This document shows positions 1 through 8,828 of a stretch of 64,000 nucleotides of DNA, piece by piece; within the stretch, counting starts at the first letter, position 1, and each line of letters opens with the position of its first letter. This stretch comes from JAHEJB01 sp041748175. GTDB taxonomy: Bacteria; Bacteroidota; Rhodothermia; Rhodothermales; Rubricoccaceae. Made by a program: the position numbers and the translations under genes. Location of the stretch: positions 1 through 64,000 of the forward strand of contig JBGTDU010000152.1 of assembly GCA_041748175.1 (NCBI GenBank). Direction: 5' to 3'. The notes beneath the pieces are model-generated. The model searched no databases, was not told the DNA's origin, and saw only the letters and a program-made list of their open reading frames with translations.

Positions 1-173
1 AGTCCGCCGGTCCCAGGACGGATCCCGCCACAGGCGGCGTGGCAACCATCCCGTCCCGGCATCCCCGCTCGGCCCCGAAATACCGGGTTTGCGGGATGGA
101 TCGGGCAAGGGCGACACGGTAATGTGGATGCGTTGAATGGAAATCGTCCTCGCTCCACCAGACTCCTGCAATC

Positions 174-1298
174 ATGCGTCTCCATCCCTTCTTTCTTGCT
201 AGTGGACTTCTGCTCGCTGCTGTTCTTTCCCTCGCCGGCTGTGACGTCGTAGGCGGAGACTCCGAACCTCCGCCCCTCGCAACTCAGTTCACTGTCTCAG
301 GACTCATTGTCAACTCCACCGCCCGCCCCATTCCTGGTGCTTTGGTGCACGTGGGCAGCTTCGATACGACGACCGATGAGGAGGGGCGCTACTCCGTTGA
401 GGTGCTAGCAGGCGACACGTACTTTCTTTCGATCGAAGCTCCGGGCTACACGACGTACGAGGAGGAAAATCTGGTTGTCCGCGTGGATCGGGTTGTTGAC
501 CGCACCCTGCTTGGCCCCAACCAGGTGAATGGACAGGTGGTGAACTCGCAGACGGGGCAAGGTCTCGACGCCGCCCTCGTCGCCTTCATCCGGCCGGAGG
601 ACTCCAACGACAATCCCCATCTCATCGATGTGGCGGACAACATGGGCTTTTTCAACATACAGGACGCCCCCAATGGCCTATTCCGCCTGTGCATCCGGAA
701 GGTCGGCTTCCTGGAGTTCTGCCAGGAGAACGTGCAGATCACCGGCGGCACGTTCGCGCTCGATCCGATCGCGCTGGCCGAGATCCCGCCCGCGGGATCC
801 ATCCGGATCGTCCTGACGTGGGGCCAGAGCCCGAACGACCTGGATTCGCACCTGACGGGGCCGTTGGGGTCCTCGGCGCGATTCCACGTGTATTACGCCA
901 ACCGTTCGGGCGGGGACGCGACGCTTGACCACGACGACACGAATAGCTTCGGCCCGGAGACCATCACCATCACGGACCCAGAGGATGGAATGTACCGGTA
1001 TTCCGTCCACAACTTCTCCGACCAGTCCTCAACAGGCGGGCAGGGCATCGCCGCCAGCCCGACGCGGGTGCAGGTGTACAATGAACAGGGGCTGTTGAAG
1101 TCGTACACGGCACCTGCCGCCGGCAACGGGAATACATGGCGTGTGTTCGAGACGACGGTGAGCGGCAGCAACCGCACCTTCAACGACAATGGCGGCGCCT
1201 CGCTGGGCTACTTCACTGCCAGTGGCTCGGGCGATACGACGGTGTTCCTCACGGGTGGAGGAGATGGGCCAACCCAATCCAAAGTCGCAGAACGTTGA
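174..1298 (+). CDS. Lipoprotein with carboxypeptidase-regulatory-like repeats and a YfaP/DUF2135 domain
   Basis: The 374-residue product begins with a lipoprotein signal peptide; the lipobox LAGC places the lipidated Cys at about residue 23. Residues ~38-200 read as two beta-sandwich repeats of the carboxypeptidase-regulatory-like type (VSGLIVNSTARPIPGALVHV, then VNGQVVNSQTGQGLDAALV). Residues ~208-300 (IRIVLTWGQSPNDLDSHLTG) match the YfaP/DUF2135 pattern. It is therefore probably an outer-membrane or periplasmic lipoprotein that binds or presents something at the surface; no enzyme motif is visible. It is monocistronic, with its own terminator directly downstream. The substrate is unknown. 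Confidence 0.75.
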   Translation: MRLHPFFLASGLLLAAVLSLAGCDVVGGDSEPPPLATQFTVSGLIVNSTARPIPGALVHVGSFDTTTDEEGRYSVEVLAGDTYFLSIEAPGYTTYEEENLVVRVDRVVDRTLLGPNQVNGQVVNSQTGQGLDAALVAFIRPEDSNDNPHLIDVADNMGFFNIQDAPNGLFRLCIRKVGFLEFCQENVQITGGTFALDPIALAEIPPAGSIRIVLTWGQSPNDLDSHLTGPLGSSARFHVYYANRSGGDATLDHDDTNSFGPETITITDPEDGMYRYSVHNFSDQSSTGGQGIAASPTRVQVYNEQGLLKSYTAPAAGNGNTWRVFETTVSGSNRTFNDNGGASLGYFTASGSGDTTVFLTGGGDGPTQSKVAER

Positions 1299-1321
1299 TC
1301 GAGGCGTCGTTGTGCACATTG

Positions 1322-1370
1322 GCCGCCGCGCTCGGGTTCTCGAGCGCGGCGGCTTTCGCGTTTTTGTTCG
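1322..1370 (+). terminator. Rho-independent terminator
   Basis: A perfect 13-bp GC-rich stem (1322-1334 with 1341-1353, 6-nt loop) is followed by TTTCGCG and then TTTTT. It sits 23 bp after the lipoprotein stop and ends that transcript before the carboxylase gene. Confidence 0.8.
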
Positions 1371-1390
1371 CTTGCTCCTGGCGAAGGAAT

Positions 1391-1396
1391 AGGAGG
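1391..1396 (+). promoter_or_regulatory. Shine-Dalgarno AGGAGG deciding the carboxylase start
   Basis: A full AGGAGG lies 4 nt before the ATG at 1401. Strong Shine-Dalgarno sequences are rare in this window, so this one supports the 1401 start over the internal ATG at 1443. Confidence 0.6.
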
Positions 1397-1400
1397 CTGC

Positions 1401-3014
1401 ATGGCCGGTATCTTCCGAGCCCGCCCTACACATGCCTTCCCGATGCCCGAGACCAAGCCACCTGCCGCCGCACACGACCTCCTGGCAGATCTCGAACACC
1501 ATCGCGGGGAAGCCCGGCTCGGCGGCGGTGAGGACCGCATCGCCAAGCAACACGCCAAGGGCAAGCTCACGGCTCGGGAGCGCCTCGATGTGCTCCTCGA
1601 CAAAGGCTCGTTTCAGGAACTCGGCGCCTTCGTGCGCCATCAGGTGACGGGCTTTGGACTCGAGGACGACCGCCCCTACGGCGATGGTGTTGTTACGGGG
1701 TTTGGAAAGATTGACGGCAGGCTCGTCTACGTCTTCTCTCAGGATTTCACCGTGTTCGGTGGATCGCTGGGGCTAGCCCACGCCGACAAGATCGTCAAGG
1801 TGATGAAGCTGGCGCTGGAGAACGGCGCGCCCATCATTGGCCTGAACGACTCGGGTGGTGCCCGCATTCAGGAAGGCGTTGCCAGCCTTGGCGGTTACGC
1901 CGACATTTTTCTCCAGAACACGCTCGCCAGCGGCGTAGTACCGCAGATTTCGGCGATTATGGGGCCATGCGCAGGCGGGGCAGTGTATTCGCCGGCCATC
2001 ACCGATTTCGTGTTCATGGTCAAGAACACGAGCTACATGTTCGTGACCGGCCCGAACGTGGTGAAGACCGTAACCAACGAGGTAGTGACGCAGGAGGAGT
2101 TGGGAGGGGCGGATACCCATGCATCCAAATCTGGTGTGGCGCACTTGGCTACAGCCAACGAGGCTGATTGCCTTCTCAAAATCCGGCAGCTTCTGAGCTA
2201 CCTGCCCTCCAACTGCGAAGACCCTGCTCCTCTCGTTCTCTCGGGCGACCCCGCTGACCGTTCCGACGCCGAACTGGATTCCATTATCCCCGAAAACCCG
2301 AACAAGCCCTACGACATCCACGACGTGATCAAGCGGATAGTCGATGGCGGCGGATTCTTTGAAATCCACCCCGATTTTGCGGCGAACATTGTGGTTGGGT
2401 TCGCGCGGCTCGGAGGAAAGAGTGTGGGTATTGTCGCCAATCAGCCGGCTGTCCTGGCCGGCGTGCTGGACATCGACGCCAGCGTGAAGGGCGCTCGGTT
2501 CGTGCGTTTCTGCGACGCCTTCAACATCCCGATTGTTGTTTTTGAGGACGTCCCTGGCTTCCTGCCGGGCACCGAACAGGAGTGGCGTGGAATTATCCGC
2601 CACGGTGCCAAACTTCTCTATGCCTTTTGCGAGGCCACCGTCCCGAAAATGACCGTCATCACCCGAAAGGCTTACGGTGGCGCGTACGACGTGATGAACT
2701 CCAAGCACATCCGCGGCGATCTGAACCTGGCTTGGCCGACCGCCGAAATCGCCGTGATGGGCCCAAAAGGTGCCGTTGAAATCATCTACAAACGCCAGAT
2801 CGCCGAGGCCGAAGACCCCGTTGCAACCGAGGAGCGCTTCATCGAAGAGTACCGAGAGAAATTCGCTAACCCGTACGTTGCCGCCGAGCGCGGCTACATC
2901 GACGACGTGATCAAACCTTCAGAAACACGCCGCGCCCTGATCCGCGGACTTGAGATGCTGCGAAACAAGGTGGCGACGAACCCCCGGAAACGGCACGGGA
3001 ATATTCCACTCTGA
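1401..3014 (+). CDS. Acyl-CoA (propionyl-CoA-type) carboxylase, carboxyltransferase beta subunit
   Basis: The 537-residue protein has the length and both crotonase-like halves of the biotin-dependent carboxyltransferase family: N-half GGARIQEGVASLGGYADIF and PNVVKTVTNEVVTQEELGG, C-half AYGGAYDVMNSKH. The family transfers CO2 from carboxybiotin to propionyl-CoA or a related acyl-CoA, giving methylmalonyl-CoA. No biotin carboxylase or biotin carrier gene is nearby, so the alpha subunit must be encoded elsewhere. The start at 1401 is supported by an AGGAGG; a start at 1443 (MPETK) would remove 14 residues. Propionyl- versus acetyl- or methylcrotonyl-CoA specificity cannot be read from the sequence with certainty. 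Confidence 0.9.
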   Translation: MAGIFRARPTHAFPMPETKPPAAAHDLLADLEHHRGEARLGGGEDRIAKQHAKGKLTARERLDVLLDKGSFQELGAFVRHQVTGFGLEDDRPYGDGVVTGFGKIDGRLVYVFSQDFTVFGGSLGLAHADKIVKVMKLALENGAPIIGLNDSGGARIQEGVASLGGYADIFLQNTLASGVVPQISAIMGPCAGGAVYSPAITDFVFMVKNTSYMFVTGPNVVKTVTNEVVTQEELGGADTHASKSGVAHLATANEADCLLKIRQLLSYLPSNCEDPAPLVLSGDPADRSDAELDSIIPENPNKPYDIHDVIKRIVDGGGFFEIHPDFAANIVVGFARLGGKSVGIVANQPAVLAGVLDIDASVKGARFVRFCDAFNIPIVVFEDVPGFLPGTEQEWRGIIRHGAKLLYAFCEATVPKMTVITRKAYGGAYDVMNSKHIRGDLNLAWPTAEIAVMGPKGAVEIIYKRQIAEAEDPVATEERFIEEYREKFANPYVAAERGYIDDVIKPSETRRALIRGLEMLRNKVATNPRKRHGNIPL

Positions 3015-3095
3015 GTGGTTGAACGGGGGATAGACTGCGATCCGGAGAAGGATTTGGTAGCTCGGGAGGCCCTTCACAAAAACTTTGTTTCCGAC

Positions 3096-3126
3096 TTGGA
3101 CAGGCTGGCCTCAAGCAATAGTTTAG
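3096..3126 (+). promoter_or_regulatory. Candidate Bacteroidetes-type promoter for the lytic transglycosylase
   Basis: TTGG (3096-3099), a 19-nt spacer and TAGTTTAG (3119-3126) resemble the Bacteroidetes -33/-7 pattern TTTG-N19-TAnnTTTG. The -7 element ends 41 nt before the ATG at 3168. This is pattern resemblance only. Confidence 0.3.
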
Positions 3127-3167
3127 GCCCCCGTCCTTTTTTCCCACTAAACCCACCGCTTCCTACG

Positions 3168-5081
3168 ATGCCACGCGCCCTTCTTTCGGCGCTGGCCTTC
3201 GTGTTCGTTGTTGTCCCCGTTCTGGCCCAATCCGCCTCGACAGACGCCGCACTCGAGAGCCGCCCTGCGGCAACACTGCCCTCGCAGGCAGATGCTCCCG
3301 TCCTCGACGCTGTCGCAGCCGACTCGCCGACCAACGAACAGCTGGCCCGCCGCATAGCCCGTTTGTATTCACGCCAGGCCGAGCTTCTCGAAGCCGAGGC
3401 CTCCGGCAACCTTTCGGCTTACGAATCCATTCTGGACGACCTCGTGCGAGACGTCCAGCTGTTGTCTCAACAACCCGGTCTGATTCAGACTCCTCGTTTC
3501 CGCGAGGTTTACAGCTCGATCCTGACGGAGCATGAGCAGTACTACGACGAATCGGTTCTGGATCGCGGGGAAATCTTTCCGTTTCTTGAGCGCGCGTTTG
3601 CCGAAATGCACGCTGTCGAGGGCCCGCTGCTCGAGCAGGTGAGCATTCCAAATCTCCCCGGAGGCATCTATACGGCTGTCATGCCGATGGACATGAACCG
3701 GCTGGTCGAGAACAGCGTGAACTATCTCAAGCGTTCTCAAAGCCACGTCTCGCGCTTGCAAACCCGCGCCGACACCTACTTTCCAATGGTGGAACGGATT
3801 CTGGCGGAAGAGGGCGTCCCTGATGAGTTGAAGTACCTCGCGATGGTAGAAAGCGCGCTGAATCCACGGGCACGCAGCCACGCCGGGGCCGCCGGAATGT
3901 GGCAGTTCATATCGGCTACGGGCCGGGCCTACGGCCTGCGCGTTACAAGCGATGTGGACGATAGGCTCGACCCAGAGAAGGCCACGCGCGCCGCGGCAAC
4001 GCACCTGCGCGACCTATACGCGAGATTCGGCGACTGGCACCTTGCCCTGGCCGGGTACAATTGCAACCCGGCCGTCATCGCTCGCGCGGTAAGCCGCGTT
4101 CAAGAGCGCACGGGCCGACCAGCCACATTCTGGGACATTTACGACAACATCCCGCGCGAGACTCGGAACTATGTGCCGATGTTCATTGCTACATCGCTCG
4201 TGCTCTCGAACCCAACGGCGTATGGCCTGCCGACCGGCGAGCCGGGCTCACGCTATGTCTACGATGAGATTCCGGTTGAAAGTGGAACGGCGCTAAGCGC
4301 CATTGCGCAAATGTTGGATATCGACGTGGAGGCTCTCCGCGCCTTGAATCCTTCAATTCGGCAAAGCCGCGTTCCCACGCAGCGCGATCCGTGGATGCTG
4401 CGGATTCCGTCAGGATATCAGAACGCGCACGCGGATGACCTCGCTCGTTTTGCTCCGGCGTCTGCCGCCAATAATGGGAGCTATGCCGCTCGCACCGTGA
4501 ACTATGGTTCGCGATCATTCCGGCCGCTAGCACCGACCGAGCCAAACACCTTGTTGGCCGCGCGCAACCCGACGGCCGACCTGTCGGCGGCACGCGCGCC
4601 AAACCCGACCGGACGCGCGCGCTCGTCTTCGCCTGCTGAAATCGAAGGGCCACCCGTTCGCACAGTCGCCGACGTTGCGCGTACCAACACGCCTCCGTCC
4701 GCTGCTGCTTCGGAACCAAGCCCTCCGCGAACCACGAGTCATCGCGTACAGCGTGGCGAAACACTAACGGCCCTCGCCGCCAGGTACGGCGTGACGATCA
4801 ACCAGATCGTCAACGAAAACAACCTGCGAAGTACCAACATTCAGGTTGGGCAGCGTCTGAGGATAAATGCGGATGCCTCGCGCGCCCGAAGCTCGGCAAC
4901 CACGACAAATGCAGGGCCCAGCACGGTTCGGCACAGCGTGCGTAGAGGCGAGAACCTGACGATGATTGCGCAGCGCTACGGCGTGACCGTTCGGCAGATC
5001 ATGGACTGGAATAATCTTCGGAACTCCACGATCCGCCCAGGCCAGCGGCTCAGAATTGAGACTCGAAGAAGCGTTGGCTAG
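3168..5081 (+). CDS. mltD: MltD-like lytic murein transglycosylase with two LysM domains
   Basis: The product is 637 residues from the ATG at 3168. The open frame extends upstream to a GTG at 3015, but only the 3168 start puts a signal peptide (MPRALLSALAFVFVVVPVLA) at the N-terminus. The SLT domain lies at ~210-340 with the putative catalytic Glu at ~228 in YLAMVESALNPRA, followed by GAAGMWQFISATG. A Pro/Ala/Ser-rich linker leads to two LysM modules (~525-567 and ~586-628; RGETLTALAARYGV and RGENLTMIAQRYGV) that bind peptidoglycan. It cleaves the MurNAc-GlcNAc bond in the periplasm. The N-terminal helical region resembles that of the second transglycosylase at 13868-14914. Confidence 0.9.
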   Translation: MPRALLSALAFVFVVVPVLAQSASTDAALESRPAATLPSQADAPVLDAVAADSPTNEQLARRIARLYSRQAELLEAEASGNLSAYESILDDLVRDVQLLSQQPGLIQTPRFREVYSSILTEHEQYYDESVLDRGEIFPFLERAFAEMHAVEGPLLEQVSIPNLPGGIYTAVMPMDMNRLVENSVNYLKRSQSHVSRLQTRADTYFPMVERILAEEGVPDELKYLAMVESALNPRARSHAGAAGMWQFISATGRAYGLRVTSDVDDRLDPEKATRAAATHLRDLYARFGDWHLALAGYNCNPAVIARAVSRVQERTGRPATFWDIYDNIPRETRNYVPMFIATSLVLSNPTAYGLPTGEPGSRYVYDEIPVESGTALSAIAQMLDIDVEALRALNPSIRQSRVPTQRDPWMLRIPSGYQNAHADDLARFAPASAANNGSYAARTVNYGSRSFRPLAPTEPNTLLAARNPTADLSAARAPNPTGRARSSSPAEIEGPPVRTVADVARTNTPPSAAASEPSPPRTTSHRVQRGETLTALAARYGVTINQIVNENNLRSTNIQVGQRLRINADASRARSSATTTNAGPSTVRHSVRRGENLTMIAQRYGVTVRQIMDWNNLRNSTIRPGQRLRIETRRSVG

Positions 5082-5098
5082 TCGCACACAACAATGAG

Positions 5099-5134
5099 AA
5101 GGGGCCGTGGCACGATGCCATGGCCCCTTTTTTT
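5099..5134 (+). terminator. Strong Rho-independent terminator
   Basis: A 12-bp stem (5101-5112 with 5116-5127, one G-T pair, 3-nt loop) is followed by seven T residues. It lies 20 bp after the transglycosylase stop and separates it from the convergent metallo-hydrolase gene. Confidence 0.9.
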
Positions 5135-5312
5135 GGATGCCCTTCCTTTGGCAGGCTGCTGATATATTCCTCCTATCTGCGGCGGCGGCTCCTGTTCAAT
5201 CTCAGCGTTGCGAGAATCTTGCCGGATCACCAATACGACTGCGATCTCGCGCCTTCTTGATCACGACCAACATCCGCTCGCCTCGCCAACGGATGAATAA
5301 ATCCACAGCCTG

Positions 5313-6173
5313 TTAGCAGGCTACGGTTTCGCCTTCCGTGGCGAGTACGGTGTTGGGGAAAATGGCTCGCGCGGAACGAAGTATCTCGGCTAGCTGGGCG
5401 TCGTCGTGGCCGGGGTCGTGGTGAAACAACGCCAGGCGCTTTACGCGCGCTGCGGCAGCTAGCCGCGCGGCTTTTTCCCACGTCGTGTGCCCCCATCCGG
5501 CGCACAGCGCGTATTCCTGCGGCGTGTACTGCCCATCACAGATTAGCAGGTCGGCGTCCTCAGCCACCCCGGCAAGGAGCGCGTCGAGCCGCGAATTTCC
5601 GTGCTCGTAGTCCGTGCAATAGACGACGGTGGCTCCACCAGCCTCGGCCTTGTATCCGAAAACGAACTGGGTATGGTGAACGGGGAAGGGCGTGACCGAG
5701 AGTTTGCCGAGCCGAATCGGCTTCCCGGCTTCCACGATGACTTGGTGCGTTTCGGCAACGAGGTCATCGAAGGCGAGGGGGAAAAAGGGCACACGCATCT
5801 GGAGTCTGAGCAGATCCAGTGGCTCACCATCGGCATCTGAACTATAGAAAGTGACCGTGTTGCCTAGGCCGAAAAGCGGTGCAAAGAACGGGATCGCCTG
5901 GATATGGTCCCAGTGAAAGTGCGACAGGAACACATGCAAGTCCAGCGGTTCGCCATTCGATTCTTCTAAGAGTTTCATCCCCAACTCGCGCGCCCCCGTA
6001 CCGAGATCGAATATGCACCCCGTACCATCGTCCAGACTGACCTCTACACATGCGGTATTGCCTCCCGTTCCGATGTGCGAGGCGCCTGGCGTTGGGATAG
6101 AACCGCGGACGCCCCAAAAGCGGACGTACATCCTCTCTCGCTCCGCAATTGCGCTCGATGAAACGTCCGTCAT
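5313..6173 (-). CDS. MBL-fold metallo-hydrolase
   Basis: A 286-residue metallo-beta-lactamase-fold protein. The metal-binding signature is SHFHWDHIQ, with further His and Asp ligands at PVHHTQF, YCTDYEHG and ALFHHDPGHDD. The N-terminal FWGVRGSIPTPG and GGNTACVEV are typical of the phosphodiesterase-like branch of the fold often annotated as MBL-fold or cyclic phosphodiesterase. It is cytoplasmic, with no signal peptide. An internal ATG at 6131 (MYVRFWGVRG) is an equally plausible start and would remove 14 residues. It is 8 bp downstream of the AI-2E-type permease and probably in the same operon. The substrate is not inferable. Confidence 0.85.
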   Translation of the reverse strand: MTDVSSSAIAERERMYVRFWGVRGSIPTPGASHIGTGGNTACVEVSLDDGTGCIFDLGTGARELGMKLLEESNGEPLDLHVFLSHFHWDHIQAIPFFAPLFGLGNTVTFYSSDADGEPLDLLRLQMRVPFFPLAFDDLVAETHQVIVEAGKPIRLGKLSVTPFPVHHTQFVFGYKAEAGGATVVYCTDYEHGNSRLDALLAGVAEDADLLICDGQYTPQEYALCAGWGHTTWEKAARLAAAARVKRLALFHHDPGHDDAQLAEILRSARAIFPNTVLATEGETVAC

Positions 6174-6181
6174 GGGCTTGA

Positions 6182-7213
6182 TTAGAGGCGGAAGCGGCGA
6201 AGCGTGATAACCGTCTCGACGATGATCACTTTCAGGACGGCCACTGCCGGAACAGCGAGAGCCATTCCCAAAATGCCGCCGAGACGGCCGCCGATGAGGA
6301 TGGCGAGTAAGACAGAAACAGGATGCAGCGACACGTTCCGCGCGGTAATCAAGGGCTGGAGCACCACATTTTCCAGCGTCTGTACGATAGCGTAAACAAC
6401 GACAATGCCGAGTAGCTGGCCAACACCGCCAGTGGCGAAAACGGAAACCGCGAGCGTTAGACCGGCGGAAATGATGAACCCGACGTACGGGATGAAATTG
6501 GCAATGCCAGTAAAGAATCCGAGCACAACAAAGTAGTCGACGCCGACGAGCCCTAGCCCAAGGACTGTAGCCAAACCGACCAGAACGGCCACGAGCGATT
6601 GGCCGCGGAGATATCCGCCCAGATGATCATCGATCTTGTATAGAACGCCCATCGAGAACTCGAAGTAGCGGTTTGGTACCAGAGCGACCAGTTTCTTTTG
6701 AATCCGCGCGCCGTCTCGAAGAAGGAAGAACAGCACGAAGGGAATAACCACGAGGTTACCCACGATAGACAGCGCGTCTGTCGCGTAGCCGAGCAGGTGG
6801 CTCTGCTGGGCTGCGAGGCTTTGCCGCGCAGAGTCCGAGAGCCCCAGGGAGCCCGGCTCGATAAAGGGAAGACGCGCGGCCACGTCCGCCTCAATCCGAT
6901 CAAGCATCGTGTACAACCGGCCATCCCCCCATCCCTCATGCCACTCGACTGCTTGTGCGGCCACGAGCGGAATCATTATCCAGCCCAACAACCCGAGGAT
7001 AAGGGAGAGGCCGAAGAAGACCACGCTGGCGGACGCGGTTCGGCCCATTCCGCGCCGTTCGAGATGGTTGACCAGCGGAAAAAGGAGGTAGCCGAAAATG
7101 GCCGCCACGAGGACCAAAATCAGCAGATCGCCAGCATGGATCACCAACAAACCGAAGGTGACGATCACGAACAGCCAGAGAGCGGCCTTAAGCCAGGGGA
7201 TCCGCGTCGTCAT
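6182..7213 (-). CDS. AI-2E family transporter (PerM/YhhT-type membrane protein)
   Basis: The 343-residue integral membrane protein has about seven to eight hydrophobic segments, arranged as in the AI-2E transporter family: two N-terminal helices, a soluble loop (~70-150), then a C-terminal cluster with FFTGIANFIPYVGFIISAGL and LENVVLQPLITARNVSLHP. Family members are described as quorum-signal exporters or Na+/H+ antiporters, so the cargo is uncertain. Its start overlaps the end of the upstream cyclic-nucleotide-binding gene by 26 bp, which suggests translational coupling and a regulatory partnership. Confidence 0.85.
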   Translation of the reverse strand: MTTRIPWLKAALWLFVIVTFGLLVIHAGDLLILVLVAAIFGYLLFPLVNHLERRGMGRTASASVVFFGLSLILGLLGWIMIPLVAAQAVEWHEGWGDGRLYTMLDRIEADVAARLPFIEPGSLGLSDSARQSLAAQQSHLLGYATDALSIVGNLVVIPFVLFFLLRDGARIQKKLVALVPNRYFEFSMGVLYKIDDHLGGYLRGQSLVAVLVGLATVLGLGLVGVDYFVVLGFFTGIANFIPYVGFIISAGLTLAVSVFATGGVGQLLGIVVVYAIVQTLENVVLQPLITARNVSLHPVSVLLAILIGGRLGGILGMALAVPAVAVLKVIIVETVITLRRFRL

Positions 7214-7766
7214 CGGAGCTGGTGCGATCAGGCGCGGTGAGGTTCTCCCGGCCTGAGTTGGGAGCCTTGGCAGTGAGACGTTCGTGATCCTTGCGCATCG
7301 TTTCCAGCTCGTCGCTTACTTCCACGAGCCGGATGCCAACGAGGCGCGAGAGCGACAACAATATCTTGACTCCGAGGCGCGGATTTCGGTCGAGCAGGCC
7401 GAGCAGGTCAGGTTGGAAAAGACTGAGAAGCAGGCAATCCGATTTGGCGCGCGCCGTTGCCGATCGAATGACTTCGTTGAGCAACGCGATCTCGCCGAAG
7501 AAATCGCCGTCGCTGAGTTCAACCAGCTCCCGGCCCGAAGGCTCGCTCTGAATCGAGACGACGCCTTTGGCAATGATGTACATGCCCAGCCCCGGCTCAC
7601 CCTCGACGAAAACAGACTCGCCAGCAACGTATTCACGCCGATGCAAAAGCCGCTGAAGCGTCGCAATGTCGCGGCGACTCAGATTGTCGAACAGGGGAAT
7701 GCTGCGAAGGACACTCTCCTCCCCCTCCACCGTCCCACCCAACACGTTTCTCCAAAGGCTGTGCAT
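7188..7766 (-). CDS. Cyclic nucleotide-binding domain protein (CRP-like sensor without a DNA-binding domain)
   Basis: The 192-residue protein has a single cNMP-binding beta-barrel at ~20-145 (IPLFDNLSRRDIATLQRLL, then DGDFFGEIALLNEVIRSATA, where a canonical cAMP pocket has FGExAL-xxxxRxA). The Glu and the Arg are both present, so nucleotide binding is plausible. The C-terminal ~45 residues are charged and lack a helix-turn-helix, so it is probably not a transcription factor. It overlaps the AI-2E permease by 26 bp and may gate or modulate it. It is the promoter-proximal gene of the minus-strand run ending at 5313. Confidence 0.8.
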   Translation of the reverse strand: MHSLWRNVLGGTVEGEESVLRSIPLFDNLSRRDIATLQRLLHRREYVAGESVFVEGEPGLGMYIIAKGVVSIQSEPSGRELVELSDGDFFGEIALLNEVIRSATARAKSDCLLLSLFQPDLLGLLDRNPRLGVKILLSLSRLVGIRLVEVSDELETMRKDHERLTAKAPNSGRENLTAPDRTSSDDDADPLA

Positions 7767-7954
7767 GGCAATAGTTGGTATTCACACGGACAGAATCCCC
7801 GACGGGCGGGACCAAATGAAGGTACGGTTCAGCGTCCGCTTGCGCATGAAGGCGGGTCGCTGGGCAAACTTCGGAGTTGAAAGGCCATTCATCTTGACCG
7901 GTGGGGTGGCTTTCGGTACCCTACGAGTCCATTCCATCTCGTCCGGTTGTCAAA

Positions 7955-8749
7955 ATGATCTCATTCCGATTCCCGCTCCTCACCCTGGTCGTTGTCGGCC
8001 TTGGCATTGGTCTTTCGTCCTGCGACTCGGACTCGACGGTCCTTCCGCCAACGGACATAGCGTTTAATGGCGTGACCTACGCCGCAGTTGGCCAGGCCGA
8101 CCTGGAGTTGACGAGCGATGGCCTCGTTGTTAGCAATATTGGCTCTTCGGGAAACGACGGAGTGCGCGTAGCTCCGACAAGCGCCATTGGAATGGCAGAC
8201 ATCCAGACCCTGCCCATCGACCTCCCTTCTGGAGGCCGGTGGGGGATGGAGGTGTTTGGTGAGACGGGCTCGGGCAGTACCGGTATGGCTACCGTATGGA
8301 ACGAAGCGGTGGATGGAGGCGAGGAAAGCATCCAGTTCGACTTCGCGCCTGAACTGAACGTGTCGGCCTTGATCCTTGAGTATTTTTTGGAGGGTCGGCT
8401 TCAGCATTCGGCGACCGTCCCTGCGAATGGAGCAGGCAATTTTTCGGCACGTCTTACGACGGCCGGAACCGGGGCTGGGAGACGTACCTCGGTCCATGTA
8501 ATCTGCGTTGGCGGAGAGCTTATCGTCGCGACCGACAACAATGGCGATGCCCCACGGACTTTGCCCGGAGGATGCGGTGCGGAGTTGCTCACAGACGTCC
8601 CGGGAGCGGATGGGGCCATTTGTGCCGACTACGTCCAAGCCCGCCCAGTCACAGAATTGTCTTTCCCCGAGGTAACCAGTCTGCAAGTGACGGCACGGAC
8701 AATCCCGCAGTTCACGATTACAGATGGTTCCGTCGAAGGGCATCAGTAG
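7955..8749 (+). CDS. Hypothetical lipoprotein
   Basis: The 264-residue product from the ATG at 7955 starts with a lipoprotein signal (MISFRFPLLTLVVVGLGIG followed by the lipobox LSSC, Cys at ~23). The open frame continues upstream to 7901, but that start would bury the signal sequence. The mature part is Gly/Thr-rich, beta-predicted and without recognisable catalytic motifs; two late Cys residues (VICVGGELI and GADGAICAD) could form a disulfide. It is probably exported and membrane-anchored, of unknown function. It is divergent from the cNMP-binding gene and convergent with the propeller histidine kinase. Confidence 0.65.
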   Translation: MISFRFPLLTLVVVGLGIGLSSCDSDSTVLPPTDIAFNGVTYAAVGQADLELTSDGLVVSNIGSSGNDGVRVAPTSAIGMADIQTLPIDLPSGGRWGMEVFGETGSGSTGMATVWNEAVDGGEESIQFDFAPELNVSALILEYFLEGRLQHSATVPANGAGNFSARLTTAGTGAGRRTSVHVICVGGELIVATDNNGDAPRTLPGGCGAELLTDVPGADGAICADYVQARPVTELSFPEVTSLQVTARTIPQFTITDGSVEGHQ

Positions 8750-8828
8750 GCTCGGGCACCCCCAAAAGAAACTTGGGGTGCACACCGATGCCTCATGCCG
8801 GGGCATCGGCAGCAAGCGTCCCGCAACC

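Noticed and set aside
1773..2708. A 311-codon minus-strand frame opposite the carboxyltransferase gene
   Set aside because: Antisense to conserved coding sequence, with no protein-family features.
8756..8778. Hairpin GCACCCCC...GGGGTGC after the lipoprotein gene
   Set aside because: The stem has a bulge and no T-tract on either strand, so I do not call it a terminator.
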